From Coniella vitis (lineage: Eukaryota; Ascomycota; Sordariomycetes; Diaporthales; Schizoparmaceae), in NCBI GenBank assembly GCA_011317545.1, contig WUJK01000003.1:1116001-1180000 (forward strand): a stretch of DNA of 64,000 bases, given 5' to 3'. The notes under the pieces were generated by a model. The model was not told the DNA's origin. It searched no databases and was given only the letters and a program-made list of their open reading frames with translations. The position numbers and the translations under genes are program-made. Shown one piece after another: positions 11,870 through 25,300 of the stretch (positions within the stretch are counted from its first letter, which is position 1; each line of letters starts with the position of its first letter).

Positions 11870-13747
11870 CTTTGTGGAGGGGAGAGTCGAGAAGGCCAAA
11901 AGAAAAGAGGCGAGGAGAAGGCTGGTGCCGGCAGAGTCGTCAAGAGGGCCCTCAAAAGAAAATAGCCCGAGTTCGTAGAGCGGAGGGTCGAAGGTTTTGT
12001 TGGACAAGTGTAAAGAGGAAGAGAGAGAGGCTGGCCTGCAAATAGCGCAAAGATGGGAACAAAATCAAATTGACGATAGCTATTGTCTCTTTGGGCCTTG
12101 CTTTGCTGCGCTTGGCTTTCTCTAACCGTCGCGGCCGCGGCAGGCCCCCACTGCCGTTCGGAGCTTGTCGGTTTAAAAGCTTGGCCCGCTCGCTTCAAGC
12201 TCGGCCCAGCGGCCTTTTCGGCTGTCTCTGCAGGGGAACCAAGGGGTCACGTCAGAAGGCTTCCATCTCAATTGCTCTTGCCGTCTGCAGCAACAGAAAC
12301 AGCCGCACCTGCAAGCCGGCAGGCCCTATAAGGCGGGGAAGATCGATCTTCCAGACTGGGGAAAAATAGAAATGGAGCAAACTCTGCACTATCTGCAACC
12401 CACCACATTAACATGCAAAAGCGTTAGCACATGTGAGAAGTTGCTTTGTCGTGATACCCTCATAGCCTCGCCATGCGAGTGCAGAGGAATCGAGAGCCAA
12501 TATCTTCACACAGCATTCATTGATGCCCTAAGAGCTGCTTTATCTCTTGTTAGAAAGTCACCTGTTTTCTTTTTCATTTCTCGCCACAATTGTGCACAGT
12601 ATTATTCTTGAATTCTACACAGGCCATGATATTCATCATATAAACTTCTCCATTTCTATTCCTAGGGAAAGAATATGTGAGGATGGGGATGCACCCGAGA
12701 CATGAGTTTGTTTTCGAGTAAGCAATCTAATCCAGTTCAGTCACCTAATGATTGACACATCTATCAAGAACAGATTATATCATACGGGCACACACAAACC
12801 TACGGGCTTACCTATGACTGGCGAGTTGATAAAACCAATCAAGCCTCGTCCCAGAATACATAATGACATGCCCCAGCTTAAATTGCGGGACTTGGACGAT
12901 GCACTGAGCAAACCATCAGGAAGACGCAAACAATATTGACAGTGCAAGTGCAAAGTACCAGGGCAATCACTCTGGTAAAGAGCATGTCAAAATTGCAAGA
13001 ACAGGAAATTGGAGAGTAAAGGCAAGACTTGCGCCCCAAAAAGAATAACGCATTGCAACTACCTAGAATCAAGTACGCCACAAGCAGAATCCCTCAATCA
13101 TCCGCCTAGCAGTCCAGGGCGCAGACCTCTACCTGCCGTGCAAAATAGGTAGACAATCTGCTCCCAACAAAAACTTTTTCTTTGCGAAGACGAGGCCGAA
13201 AGGAGAAACAACTCGTATTGAAGTGCCGAACCGAAAACGAATAACAAAACCAGAAAAAGAAGGACAGAAATAAGCAATTGCTTAGAATTGTCAATCTCGA
13301 GACCAGTCACACATCCATCCCTCCACCCGTCCGTATATTACCAGCGCATTGCGGAATAGACTCGTTGTGTCCCAAGTCCATCTTGTATGATTGTGCAGCT
13401 GAGGGTTTCATGATGTATTATGCTGTTTAAAGAAAGGAAGGGTAAACTCGTTTGCCCTGAATGACTCCGTGACGCACAGAAATGGTTGCTTCGGATGCCT
13501 CTTTGCAAGGTTGAACGCCAACAAAGAGATAGGCTGGTGCAAATGGCAAATTTCGTGGAAAAGACATACGAAGACGACGACGAAGCATGCCCAGGCAAAA
13601 CGCAAACCGCAAACTGCAGAAAAGAGATCGTGAACAAGGAGTGTACGAACTCCGGATATCATGAGAACTTTTCCTGCCGTTAACTCCACGCGCCTCAACA
13701 CCACGTAGATGCGACAAAAGGCACTGGAAGGCACTCCGGGGCGTTGT
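11870..13747. other. Intergenic: IDH1 promoter and RRM-gene 3' region
   Basis: Bases 11870-12400 form the IDH1 promoter side. Bases 12700-13747 should contain the 3' untranslated region of the RRM gene, whose predicted stop is at 13748. Open frames on the minus strand at 13338-13788 have mixed composition and no motif, and look like chance frames in the untranslated region. Confidence 0.5.
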
Positions 13748-15330
13748 TTACTGCTTAAGAACAAGATGTCAGCATTGGTGACCAGCACCTAGAGACAGCA
13801 ACATGTGTTTGCAACACTCACCGCCATGGGAGGGGGAGGGGGGTTGCCACCAAATCCGCCACCAAAGTGGTGAGGACCATAGGGGCCGGGGGGACCGCCG
13901 CCATAGTGGGGAGGGGGGGGAGCTGGGCGGTAAGGAGTACCAACACCAGAGTTGTTCTGGGAACGTCCCCAAGACAGACGAACGCGGGAGTTCCCAATAG
14001 GATATCCCTGCATCTGGTTGATCGCCATCTCAGCGGCGTGACGGTGGACAAACTGGACAAATCCGCATCCCTTGCCAGGAGGAATCTTGACGTAGGTGAT
14101 TTCACCAAAGCCCTGGAAGAAGGAGCGGAGCTCGTCCTCGGTAACGTAGCCAGACAGACCGCCAACAAAGACCGTGGTGTTGTTGGGATCGGTGAACTGG
14201 TTCATCTGACCAGCAGGTTGCATCTGGTAGCCGTTGTTAGGGTAGAATGGGGTCGGAGCCTGTTGCATTCCCCATCCGACGGGTTGCATAGGGTTGCCCA
14301 TCATAGGACCGCCGTGACCACCGCCGTTTCCGTAAGCAGGCTGCTGGTTGCGGCTGAAGTAGTATTAGCACTACTGGTTCTACAGTTTCTGGGTTGAACA
14401 GTCAAAGGACATACCGTTGCTTAGGAGTGGCAGTGCTGATGCGCATGGGCCGGTTGCCACAGTACACGCCCTGCATCTCGACAAGAGCGCGCTGTTGGTC
14501 TCCCTCATCAGAGAAACGAACGAAGCCGTATCCGCGGGACTGGCCAGTGTTGGCATCGGTCATGATCTTTGCACTCTTGCAAGACGGGAAGCGGGACTGG
14601 AACAGAGAAACCAGAACGAATTCGGTGACCTCAGGGCCAAGGTCGCCAACGAAGATGGAGTATTCGGGGCCACGGTCGTCACTGTACATGGCATATTCAT
14701 TAGGCATCTAAAGGTATGATAACAAGAATGGGGGTGTGCGAAGCACATACCGACGGTCGACGAGGCCACCACCAGAGGCCCAGTTCAGCTTAAATTGCTT
14801 GCCGTTGGAACCAGGAATGGGATTGCCGGTGAGGGAGAGTGCCTTGTTGGCCGATTCGGGGCTGGGAAATTCGACAAAGCAGTAGCCGGCGTTACTGGAA
14901 GAGTTAGAGTCATACGCTTTGAAACCGAGAGAAGAGAAGAGGGAAATGTTTGCTTGATGAAGTAACTTGATTTTACCATGTTCGAAAGAGAAACAAGGAA
15001 GCCGCGTTGGGAGAGGGCAATGCAAGGTCAAAGAATCAATAACATACCCAGAGTTGCGGTCGCGAATGATCTTGACATTGACGATATCTCCGGTCTGGTT
15101 TTGGAATAGGGACTTTACGAAGGATTCGTCCATCCAAGTGTCCAGGTCGCCCATCCTGTTCCGAAAGTATTAGAGCAAGTTGTAGGAAGAATACTGTATG
15201 TCTGTACTTACCACAGAGTACGAGCAGCGTCGTTGGGAACGGGCTGACCAGAAGCAGCAGGAGCCATCTGGGTGTCAATACCAGCGGCGTTGCCGTTCTG
15301 ATCGAAACCACCGTTGGTAGGGAAAGACAT
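13748..15330 (-). CDS. CSX1: Three-RRM RNA-binding protein, Csx1/Nam8/TIA-1 type
   Basis: This protein is likely to regulate mRNA stability or splicing, like fission yeast Csx1 and budding yeast Nam8. Six coding segments are predicted: 15330-15212, 15155-15048, 14894-14751, 14681-14415, 14353-13822 and the stop codon alone at 13750-13748. Introns are 56-153 nt and the product is 390 residues. RRM1 spans about 37-118 (TLWMGDLDTWMDE), RRM2 about 129-210 (YSIFVGDLGPEV, then GYGFVRFSD) and RRM3 about 271-342 (TTVFVGGLSGYV, then GCGFVQFVHR). The tail is Pro/Gly-rich. The acceptor at 14682 was chosen over one at 14708 because only it keeps frame and gives the family sequence DRRDDRGPEYS. Without the last splice the protein would end ten residues later at 13789. 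Confidence 0.9.
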
Positions 15331-18300
15331 GGTGTTCGGCTGTGGATAAAATCCTGAGTGTAAGTAAGAAGAATCCATTGACAAACTCTCGGCGGAAATT
15401 CAACAAGGTGTGTGGTGCCCTGAAGTGCTCAAAGAATGTAGTGAAGCCCGTGGTTATCAACGCCAAACGGAAGGTGCTGATCTAAATCAAGGGAGCAGTA
15501 ATGACTGCAAGCTGCGCAAACAACCAACGCAAGAAAAGCACTGAAAGTTGACGGGCGCTCGATAGACACCATGCGTCGATTTCCACGAAGAGGCGGGAAA
15601 GAAAAAAAGACAAAAATCATGGGAGGCGGCAGGGTAGAGCCAATTTGTACAAGACAATAAGATCCGATAGCACAAGTATGAGCTTTCCTGCATGATAATG
15701 GCTGTTCTGCAGTTGCTGCTTCGAGTGCGCCACTTGGCATATCGAATTAACACGGCCACCAAACGTTCAACCCGGCTTGACCAGTAGCGGACCCAAGGAT
15801 CAGATTGCTGTCGAAATAATCGAACCATTCCTTGTGCTCCAAGCTTAGGACGCAGCTGAAGCAATGTCCAGCCTCGACGATGTGGCTATGATCACTAGCA
15901 AGGATATTGGGGGGGGGGAGTAGTGAACTAGAAAACAACTCAAAAGAGAGACTGAATCCTGGGATTGTGCACTTCTTGCAAAATGAACAGAATAGGCAAG
16001 TAAAAAATCATGTGCATGAGAAAATTATCGAACATACCTTGAGGGGTGATGCGATCTTATTGGACTAAGGTCGGATAAGTCTAAAGGTGCGGGGCCTGCT
16101 GGGACTACTGTTAGCAATTTGCAGCGAAAAACTCAACATGCCATGTGTATTCAATGAAAGCAAAAGTTCCATGGTGTATTCCATGGAGGGAGATGGAAGC
16201 TGCGCTTCAAAGGTTACGCAACCGGTACAAGATGTGCGGGACGACAGCTGCGGGGCGCAATCATGTGAACAGAACAAGGCAAGGCTGTTCCTAGTCCAAA
16301 GCTCAATAACAGCCTGATAAATCCCACGAAAAAGGGTTCAGGGGTCGCTAAGGGCTGCCGGCAGGCTCTGGAGTGACGAATCGAGCTCTTCAAACTTCAA
16401 AATAGTTCAGTCTGCTGGCCAGCTGGTTGCCGTGGCCGTATCCGGTTGAGACTTGAAGATTCGTTCATCTCAGAACACGGATGCAAAATCCCGTCTTCGG
16501 GAGTCTTGAGATAGCGTCAAATTGTCGAACAGCCCGCTCTGGTGTCTCAGTCATCCGCTAAGGGCTGTTGAACGCAGAAGATTGCGTGTTGATCTAGGCG
16601 CCCGTGATGTGTCCAGTACAATGAGGTCGCGACTCGTTGCTGAAGGTTGAATTCCGCTACGTCCAGGATGCCTGTTATGCGAGACGACCCAGTGTGTGGA
16701 ATATGCTGCCATTTGCACTGATACACACCACCCACGCCACCGTCTTCACCTCGCAGGCATGGGAAACGAAAGCAAAAGTATGGAGCTAGAAAAAGTCAAC
16801 CTACAAAAACAGTAGGACGATTGAGAAGGTCCAAAAAGGCAGTAATGCAATGCCGATAAGCTAATTGGATCAACAGCCGGTAAATTGGCGAAGATCTTCA
16901 ATCTCAAAAGATGTCGAAGCAAAACGACACCTCACACTTCTGGATAAGAGGGCTCGAAGGTGAGTAGGCGCGCTAAGAAATAAGTTTGCGAGGCAGAACA
17001 AAGTGGGTTTGCCTGTAATCAAGTACAACACCAATAGATGAGGGCCTGACAAGAAGTTAGCATTGATCTCGCACAGACTTGAGTTGCAGCAGGTGGTCAT
17101 GGCAGACAGTCCTAGAGTCAGTCCAGGACAGTCACTCTTTCCAGTGAAAGTTATGTCACGAATTAGCGCCTTGCCCCTTCCAGACTGGGTCCATATGTCG
17201 AAACATGGCAATCCAATAGTAGGTAGAGAGAGTGCCGGCTGAGCCAAGTTAAGTTACTCCACAAGTCTTGCTGTTCGTTGCATTCACTTGATCGAATTGT
17301 CCTGGTAAGACGAAGCGTCCTGATACTCGGTCTTGTCGCTGATTTCTTTGTCGACCCGAGATGACATTTGCAAGTGAGCGACCGCCGACTATCCATCGTC
17401 TGCATATCAAAGTCATGATGCGACCCTGGAAACACCCCAATGGAGAAGCGTATATTCCAGCAGCAATGACGCCGCTCAGAGGTATGCGAATGCCAGCAGG
17501 AACGGAAGCATTGCCAATCAATGAAGCCAAGAGCCAGGCTGTCTCGAAACAAACTGAGAGGCAGGCACAAGCACCACTACTATGCCTTCATTTTGGGGTC
17601 TTGCGTATAGCGGCACGGTAATTCACTCCATGAGAGCCTTCGCTCTGGACCGTGCTGCAAACGTAAAGTGTAGACACGTCGTTGCGGTGGCCTCAGATTC
17701 GACAGCCATGGTGGGGTGGTCCCAAATCGGGTCTCGCATAGGCCAGGGGCTCCACAGCTCCCGGGGGGTAGAATGACGAACAAGGTCCCAAATCTCCGGA
17801 AAGCTTTGCCATGACGCACCCACGAAAAATTGGAGACGAGACCAGAAGCTCAGAAGAAAAATCATGAAACGCAGAACAAAAGCAGATGCGAATGGAAGCC
17901 AACACTCACGTTATGTTTGTAGGAAATCAGGCGCAACACACAATTGTTTCCAGAATCTAGCGTGTGCGGCAAACAACCGTGCTCTTGAATGCGACAGAGG
18001 CTGCTGGAACGAGAGGGAGCCGTGCAAGAATGGGTGTGCGACCTTCGATGCCGGTGTGGCAGGTTTTCGATCTTGTCGTATGAAATCTCAAAGGGAGCCG
18101 AGCGGGCCAACTTGCGATTCTCAGAGTTGACAGCGGTAGGCTGAACAGTGGGCGGAGCGGAGCTCGGACGGGCGCGCAAAGCAGCCGCTTCAAACGTAGA
18201 TCGGGAAGCCGGGTGAACGGGTTCGCGAGGTCGCAACGGCAGGAACGGACTCGGCGTGGCAGAGCGCAATTGACTGTGGTTGCAGACGCCGAGGCTGGGA

Positions 18301-18850
18301 GCTGGAGCTTGACTGGATGTAAGATCCGGACAAGGACAGGCAGAAATCGGTCGGTCGGGCGGTCGGTAGGATCGGCCGGTTACGCTCTGGCGGGTTGGTC
18401 GATTGTTCGCAGAGGAACGTGGACAGGGCAGGAAAAGGGAAAAACTGAGTTGTGATGAAAATGGATTGGGAGAGACCCAGTTTTGGAGCTTGAGGCGCCA
18501 AGCTGAAGAATATTGTCTGTCGACTGCAAAAAGCACAACCGACTACAATAACAACCAACAACAAGACAGGTGCAAGACAACCGAAAAAAAAAGGATGCTT
18601 CCGCAAAAGCAACGCTCGGGACGGACGCAAGGACGAAGAAACGAGGTACGGTCGTTCGCAAATGGACTGCGCTTGTACGGGAGGGCAGAGCGGGAAAAAG
18701 AGGGAGGAGAGTGGAAAGACGCAAAACAAGACAAGACGACGGAGGGAGAGTCGCGGCAGTCAGGACTAAAAGTCGAGTCTGAAGGTAGCGTGGAGCGGGT
18801 GGGAGGGAAGGAAAGGGAGCGAAGAAGTTTAGCTCGGTTTGGTAGTCCCG
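15331..18850 (-). other. Possible long spliced 5' leader of CSX1
   Basis: No conserved coding frame is visible. On the minus strand there is a good acceptor (TTTATCCACAG) ten bases before the CSX1 start. Candidate donors lie further upstream at 16037 (AAG/GTATGT) and 17909 (AAC/GTGAGTG), and a long CT-rich, open but non-repetitive stretch spans about 17910-18850. This pattern suggests one or more untranslated exons with short upstream open frames. It is an inference from splice signals alone; an independent non-coding RNA is also possible. Bases 15909-15919 are a G-run. Confidence 0.3.
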
Positions 18851-21800
18851 AGTTTGAGAGAAGACCTGTGCCGGCCTGCCCTGCTGCCCTCTTACCAGCT
18901 TGCCAGCCCAGCCCAGCCCAGCAGGCAAAGGCAAGGCAAGGCAGCATACATAGTAGTACTGTGAGCGCTGTATTGGTACTGTATGGCTGTGTCGCACTGT
19001 GAAGAATACTGTGAAGAATCAGTGCGGCCTGGTGCGAGTCGTGCGGCATAGCATTTGACTGGGTAAGGGCAAAGCTTGGCTGAGCCTTCCCTCACTGAGC
19101 AGTCAAGGCTAGCAGGACTAGCTTAGCAAGCCTAGGTACTTTCTTACAGTGAATGCAGCACCGTACAGCTACACTACTAATACGGTGAGGGGCCAGCTCA
19201 GGCACGCCAGAATCGGCACAGAAATTCATAGCGTGTCAGATCTGGCGAGACCGAACATGAAAAAAGAAATGATGCATTGCAGCTTTTATTATTGATTTTT
19301 GGTGGTCCAGCAGCCAGGTCGTCAGCTCACGGGATGGATTCGGCTCAGAAACATCACAACGTGGTCCCAGCTGGATAGACAATAACTATGTGTGGTAGTA
19401 CTTTATTAGAAGCAAAATCTTCTTTTCTCTTCCCCGCCCAGCCCGTCTCCGCTAAGACTGGCCTCGCCGCCAGGCCAAGCCAAGCGCGGCGCACCAGCCA
19501 TGCCAGCCATGCCCTGCCATGATGCAAAATAGCGGGCAGTCAGAGCAGATTTTGAACAGGGCAGACCTAAGTAGACGGCAAGCCAACCATCACACACACA
19601 ATAGGGCAAAGCAGCGGCCGGTTTTAAGGTTCGCATCGCTGGACTTCCAAGATTGTCACTCTATTGTACTGTGCCGTAGTACAAGGCTCCCTGATCATAG
19701 TACATAGTAGAGCCATCGCAACACTTGTGCACAACTCGGCTTTTTTTTTCAGAGTTTTTTTTTTTTTTTTTTTTCCTCTCTCCGCTTCCTCCTCGCTCTT
19801 GCCGATTCCTCTTGCGGACAAGACACAGTGCTAACAGTTCCTGCAAATTAGACTAAATTACTTACTATGTAAAATGGAATGCCCACGAGAATCAGGTAAG
19901 CCGCGCCTGGAATGGAAGCAGCAGTTCGAACCTGCTCTAAGAAAAACAAAAAACCTGCATACAGCAGGGGCAGGACCCTGTTTCTCCTCCCTGTGTCTTC
20001 CTGCAGGCCTGTGCTCTGCAAGGGCTTCAATGTACAGCTGCCGCTGTCATCAGTTCAACAGAGCTTAGAACGGCATACAATAGAAAGGCTCGCTAATCAA
20101 ACCACAAGACCATGGACGTTTGGTTGCCGAGTGGCAAGTCCGCAAGCATCACTGTGGGTGTGGAATATTTCGAGCTTTTACTGGAGCCGGTCTGCTCACC
20201 AATCTACATAGTATACCTTGTACCTGCAAGTACAGTACATACCTGCAAGGCACGGGCTCGATCGGGATGCACTGCCCACGCCCCGACTGAAACAGTGCGA
20301 GCAAGAGCCACTCAGCGGCCAGGAGCCGACACCTGCCAGATCCAATGTCAGGGATGGTAAGCATGGACGATACTTCTGCCCCCAGCTAACTCCGGCCGAT
20401 CGTCAATGTACCTGGCGAGCTCCGCGGGATTGATCGCATGCCAGGCAACGCAGTAGGTTGTTCGCTTCTGATCTTCACTCATGGTACATAGTACAGCATG
20501 CTCTGCTCGAAGTACTAAGGTACCTTTCTCAACACTCAACACCAGATCTGGCATCGTGACCGAAGGCATGCCAATGTGTTACTCTTCTTGCCTTTCTTGA
20601 ACCTTGCAAGCCTTGCCTCCAGCGATCCCATATTCGCTCGCGCTGCCTTGCGAAGCCAATGCTCAACTCGCCCAGTTCTTGGCGATTAGCCCCATGGCAA
20701 TCCTGCCAGGCTGGTTTTGTACCATTACTGCTCGTTTTGAGATCGCCAATGAAATGTAAATTTCCGACAAGTCGACGAGCAACAGCGCAATGGGCTCTCG
20801 CTAATCTGCTGCATGCTCAAGTCCCCATTGTCTGGCTGAGACAGGCAGCATGGCATCATCGGAGCACCCAGCCGAGACATTTCAAGAGATGAGGCCTGAC
20901 CTGCGCTGCATCCACATCGAAATAACGAGACCTCCAGAGACTGTGTTTGATCTCAGCATGCGCGCTTCACACACACACACACACAAGTACAGACAGAAAA
21001 GGCTGCTCTCGACATCGAGACCGAGGCAAACAGCAAGACAGCTCTTTTCTCTGCTAGAGGTTTCAGATCGAGGCCCATCAATCTGCGTCGCGCTGTACAT
21101 AGCAATCGATAAAGGTAATGGAAACAGTACAAATGTACTGGCTATATGCGTCGTACCATCCTGTCCAGCACGTCGCCATCTCATGCAAGTGATCGCCGTG
21201 GTGTTGGGCCGGCGACATGCAGCCCCAGCTGCCGGTGCCTGGTCCTGGAACGAGCCTTTTCGAATCGAAGCCCTTGCCAGAACATGATCCAATTTGCAAG
21301 CACCGTTACATTTTCCGGAAAAGACGAGCATTCCAACCGAACCGTGCAAAACGATTGGTTTTCTGCTTGCAGCAACTGGAAGCCATTGGTCCAGCGACGA
21401 CAATGCTACCATGGTGCTAGTGGTACGCAATCAACAGGTGTATCTCAAGTAGTTATAAGGTTTAGAACATTAGCAAGCTGTCACTACTATGTATGTACAT
21501 AGTACACATGCTCTGAGAGTGTTTGTCGTCTTTGTCGCCCGACGATGATGGCGAGCCCTTGCAGAGAACTTGGAGGACGGGTTGCGCACTGTGGGTCGTC
21601 TTCTCCGCCTAACTCGTCGTGGCCTGGTGAGCCGCATTCAGACCGGCTCAGGTTACTATGTACGCGCGCATTTTCCGGCGCTCAACGTTGACGTCTTGAT
21701 GGCGCGAAGAGTCAGCCAAGGCCAACAAGACGCTCAATTGCCGTTGGACGGTTTATGCTTAGCGCACTTGACTCGCAGCCGGGAGCTCGTCCAGGTACGT

Positions 21801-24800
21801 AGAAGCACATTGCGCTGCTCAATGGTCGGCACTGGTCATTGCCAGGTCGAAATCTTTCACCATTGCATCAGCTGGTTGACGATGTACTAAGGCTACGGAA
21901 AGTCACAGAAACCATTCATGCGATGGCGCCCTCGCCGCACGATGACCCAGCAGATTGACAGGCAAACCATCGAGACACGTCAGATACGAAGCAATAGGAC
22001 TTCTAGTGGTCATGGCTGGATATAGAAATTTTATGTTTGGATGGAATCTATTCCAATGCGAATAGCAGGTTAGGATCTGCCCCGAGAGCCGAAGCTATCG
22101 AGAAAGCATGCGGCATCCTGCGAGTCATCTCGCAGACAAGAATGACGGTAACCTACTATGTAACTGGCATTCACGATACCTGGTTGGAGGGCAGGTCGTA
22201 TGCAATGAAAAGCGGCAGTGGCAAAGACGACTACCCACCAAAGCCCATCATGCCAATCCGTCTCGACAACCATTTTGCTTTTCTGGGTCATCTTCCACCC
22301 GAGTGTACTACGGTACCTCAGGTGATTGCACTGTACAAATCCGCGTCCGCCCTCACCCTCCCATTGCGCAGCGGAAATATCTCCACAGAATGCACTTACT
22401 ACCTGACTATGTGCGCATAGTACAGTACCCTCGGCCCCAAATCCAGCAGGAAAGCGTTGAGAGAGTCCATTACATGCAACCTCTCAGTACGTGGGCTCAC
22501 GAGTCACGAGTCGCAGAAGCACACCATCACCAAAAGCATCGACATCTCGGTGAAGACCCATCATTTTACTATGGGCAGACATCGCCCACTAAAAAAAAAA
22601 GGAGCAATGCAGCTGACTGGCAGATCTGACGCCAAGGTTGCGCAGGATCGACTTCTTACATAGTAAAGCCTGTACTATGTAAGGCCCTACATAGTACAGT
22701 ATCTGTGCTCCGAGCGGGCCGTGGGATGGGCTGTCCATCGCATAGCAGAGCTGCTGACTTCAAGCCGTGCTTGCTTGGCTACTATGTTATTGACAGGCCA
22801 GTTTCGTTGACCATATTCGCCATACACTTTTTCGCCCTTTTGTATGAGCTGCAAAGTGCAAGTTGGACGTTATTTGGCTAATAATTGCATATTTACAAGC
22901 AGTTTTGGGGGCTTACACCAAATACCTGTGACACTGAGGGCGTACGGCATCGTCAGCACCAGCCTCAAAGATATACTGTATGCTCGTGACATAGTACTTG
23001 ACGGGCCGATCACGCCCCCTGCAAGAATTTGCTTGCAAAGGAACTTGGCTTTGGTGGACCTAACCTGTCAGGCTATGCGCTCCATTCGTAAGTGATGACA
23101 TCGGTCCAGCAAACCCAACCACTTGCTGTCACTACGTACATCTGCTATGTATACCCAATTTGTGGCCCTGCAGCCAGCGGACTCAAACCTATCACAGAGC
23201 AGTTGTCGGTTGGTCTGCTTCTCGATCATGGGTGACTTGACTTCCTTGACTTCCTTGACTTCCTTCACAGTCGTTGCGCTGGATAAGGTGAGGCGCACGC
23301 ATCTTGCATGAGCCAAACATACATGATCTTACTGTTAACCATGTAAATGCTTGGTTTGTTGTACCGTAGTACGGCAGTACGGCATCAATGGTCTCGTGGC
23401 GCCGCAATGGTTGCACACACACAGCTCCGACTCCGACCAATGCACTGGCCGTCTGGTAAGTCTGAGAAACTTCCCTATGCTCTTGATGAGACATCAGCAT
23501 AGAGTTACCCTTTAGCGGCCAATGTCGATTCGAGGATGAGCTATCCACCTGGCCGCGCTGTCCTTATTTTGGTTGATTACTGGTTCGAGACGTTAGGCTA
23601 TCACTTAATATTTGAGCTGAATTTTGGTTTCGAATTCAGTGGATATTTGTCTTGGTGGAATCCGGTGTGACGGAGTTTAGACTTGATACATCAATGCCAT
23701 GTTGTAAAACGGCAACATCATGAGAATATATCTAAACTAAGAAGAGTGGTGAGAATGCGCTGGAGTGTTGTTTATCGCCGCGATGATAGCATCGTGTATA
23801 TTCAAGGAGATCCGCATTGCCTACCACGAATCTGCAACAAGTTTGCCAATAGACACTTGATCAAAGGGTCACAACACGATATTTCATAGATATTTATGCT
23901 CTTGCGGGTGGACTTGTCGATCCAGAGTCCGAGGTACTTGGGGGCTTTTCTCGCCTTGGGATTCAGAGTGTAGAGATGACACTTTAGTGTGTCCTATGGG
24001 ATGCTCTGCCATGGATAATTATTATAATGAGTGTATTTGTGCTGGACAAATTAACATCCTCCCACCCTTCGTGCTTCCCAGAAGTCTCTGACAATAACAA
24101 CAACGCTTGAAGAATCGAAAGTCATGAAGTACTATGCACCAAGACAAGTCTGTGTGGTGCTAGATACAATGGCATGCCATGTCTAGGTTGTATTTCTGTA
24201 TTTGCCTTATTCCCTTTCCATTCTATCCATACGTTTGCGGTTGGCTTCCCGTTCAGTTGACCGGCAGCAGCGCGCGCGCGATGGGCACATCCCACGTGGT
24301 GCTGTGTCTAACAATGTATGCCACTGATTGTTGGTGACGCTCAGAAGAAGGGTGTCGATTTACTTTGCTGACGGCTACTGCCCATGGTACTGTTTGAAGC
24401 AGAGATACGATTGTGACTTGCAGAAGTTGGACTTGCAAACCTACTACTGACTGACCATCACCAAACCGCCGCTGGCGCCCGCCTGAACCTGCGAAGTAGC
24501 CCTGGGCAAAGTGATGTAATAGTCTTTGGCCTCGCGCAGATGGAGTTAATGAGTGTCTTTGATCGTGGAGAGAGGGATGGATTCGAGGAAGGAACCGTCT
24601 CGAACGGCCGGTCGATCCATCTTGTCAACTTTGCTGTGTCGTTTGTCTTAAGTCCTTGTGGTGGGATATCTGTGGGCTGGTTTGGAATGATTGGCTTTTG
24701 GAAGTCAGGTTCTGATGTTGGTACTAATGGCTGTGAGCAAGTCTTTTGAATTGGATGCTGAAAGTATACGAAAATTGGGAGAAGATGTGAGTTTGATGGT

Positions 24801-25300
24801 GTGAGTTTTTCGAACAGCTGAAGGAAGTAGTTGGACATGGGGATTGATTGACTTGCAGGAATGCTCAGCGAAAGGAGCACTTCCTGGGTCGCCTTCACGA
24901 ATCACTCCTGCAGAGGGTCAGGATAAGATTGCGAGCTTTGGAAATAGCAATGAGATAAGCATAGTCAACTGAGCGTCGTTGAGTGCCCAAAGGTCAAGCC
25001 TGCAAAACACTGGCCATCCCCAAGGGCAAGACGGATATGATGTGCTTGCAATTACAGTAAGGGAAAACAAGCTCCAGCACGGATTGTATTCGTGGTTGCT
25101 AGGGGGGGACTCGTCAGAGAAAACCAGGTACAACATGGAAGGTGACAATGGGTATCTTTAAAATTGAACCAAGGTAGTATAAAATAGGAGGTCGTGACCG
25201 TCGACCGTCTAAACGCCGAGCCATACTCGAAAGGCCAAATCGTGCAAAAATCGTAGCAACAAGCAAGCAAGCAAACAAACCAAACCAAAAGGCTGGCCGT
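18851..25300. other. Gene-poor stretch
   Basis: About 6.4 kb without a credible gene. It contains a poly-T run at 19757-19774, a CA repeat at 20971-20986 and a cluster of the motif TACATAGTA between 18947 and 22696, listed separately. A+T content rises after about 22.8 kb. The largest frame is a minus-strand 146-codon frame at 24458-24898; it is Pro/Ser-rich and shows no recognised motif. Confidence 0.5.
18947..22696. repeat. Cluster of the dispersed 9-mer TACATAGTA
   Basis: TACATAGTA or its reverse complement TACTATGTA starts at 18947, 19701, 19863, 20205, 20485, 21485, 21496, 21654, 22154, 22657, 22673 and 22688. That is twelve exact copies in 3.75 kb. Three lie within 40 bp at 22657-22696, and a head-to-head pair separated by two bases is at 21485-21504. 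Near-matches are at 22416, 22780 and 22988. Only four further exact copies were seen in the remaining 60 kb (35616, 36809, 52328, 60840). Function is unknown. Confidence 0.75.

Noticed and set aside
13338..13788. Overlapping minus-strand frames downstream of CSX1
   Set aside because: They lie in the predicted 3' untranslated region and terminal intron and show no protein-like features.
14682..14708. Alternative CSX1 acceptor just before an ATG at 14707
   Set aside because: It would break the reading frame after the previous exon; the acceptor at 14682 keeps frame and family sequence.
18190..19049. Several overlapping 160-220-codon frames on both strands
   Set aside because: The sequence is CT-rich and promoter- or leader-like; all frames are Ser/Pro/Arg mixes typical of such composition.
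19920..19945. GTTCGAACC string resembling a tRNA B box
   Set aside because: No matching acceptor stem, A box or cloverleaf could be built around it.
24458..24898. Minus-strand 146-codon frame
   Set aside because: It has no family motif, signal peptide or convincing codon pattern, and lies in gene-poor sequence; a lineage-specific small gene cannot be excluded.
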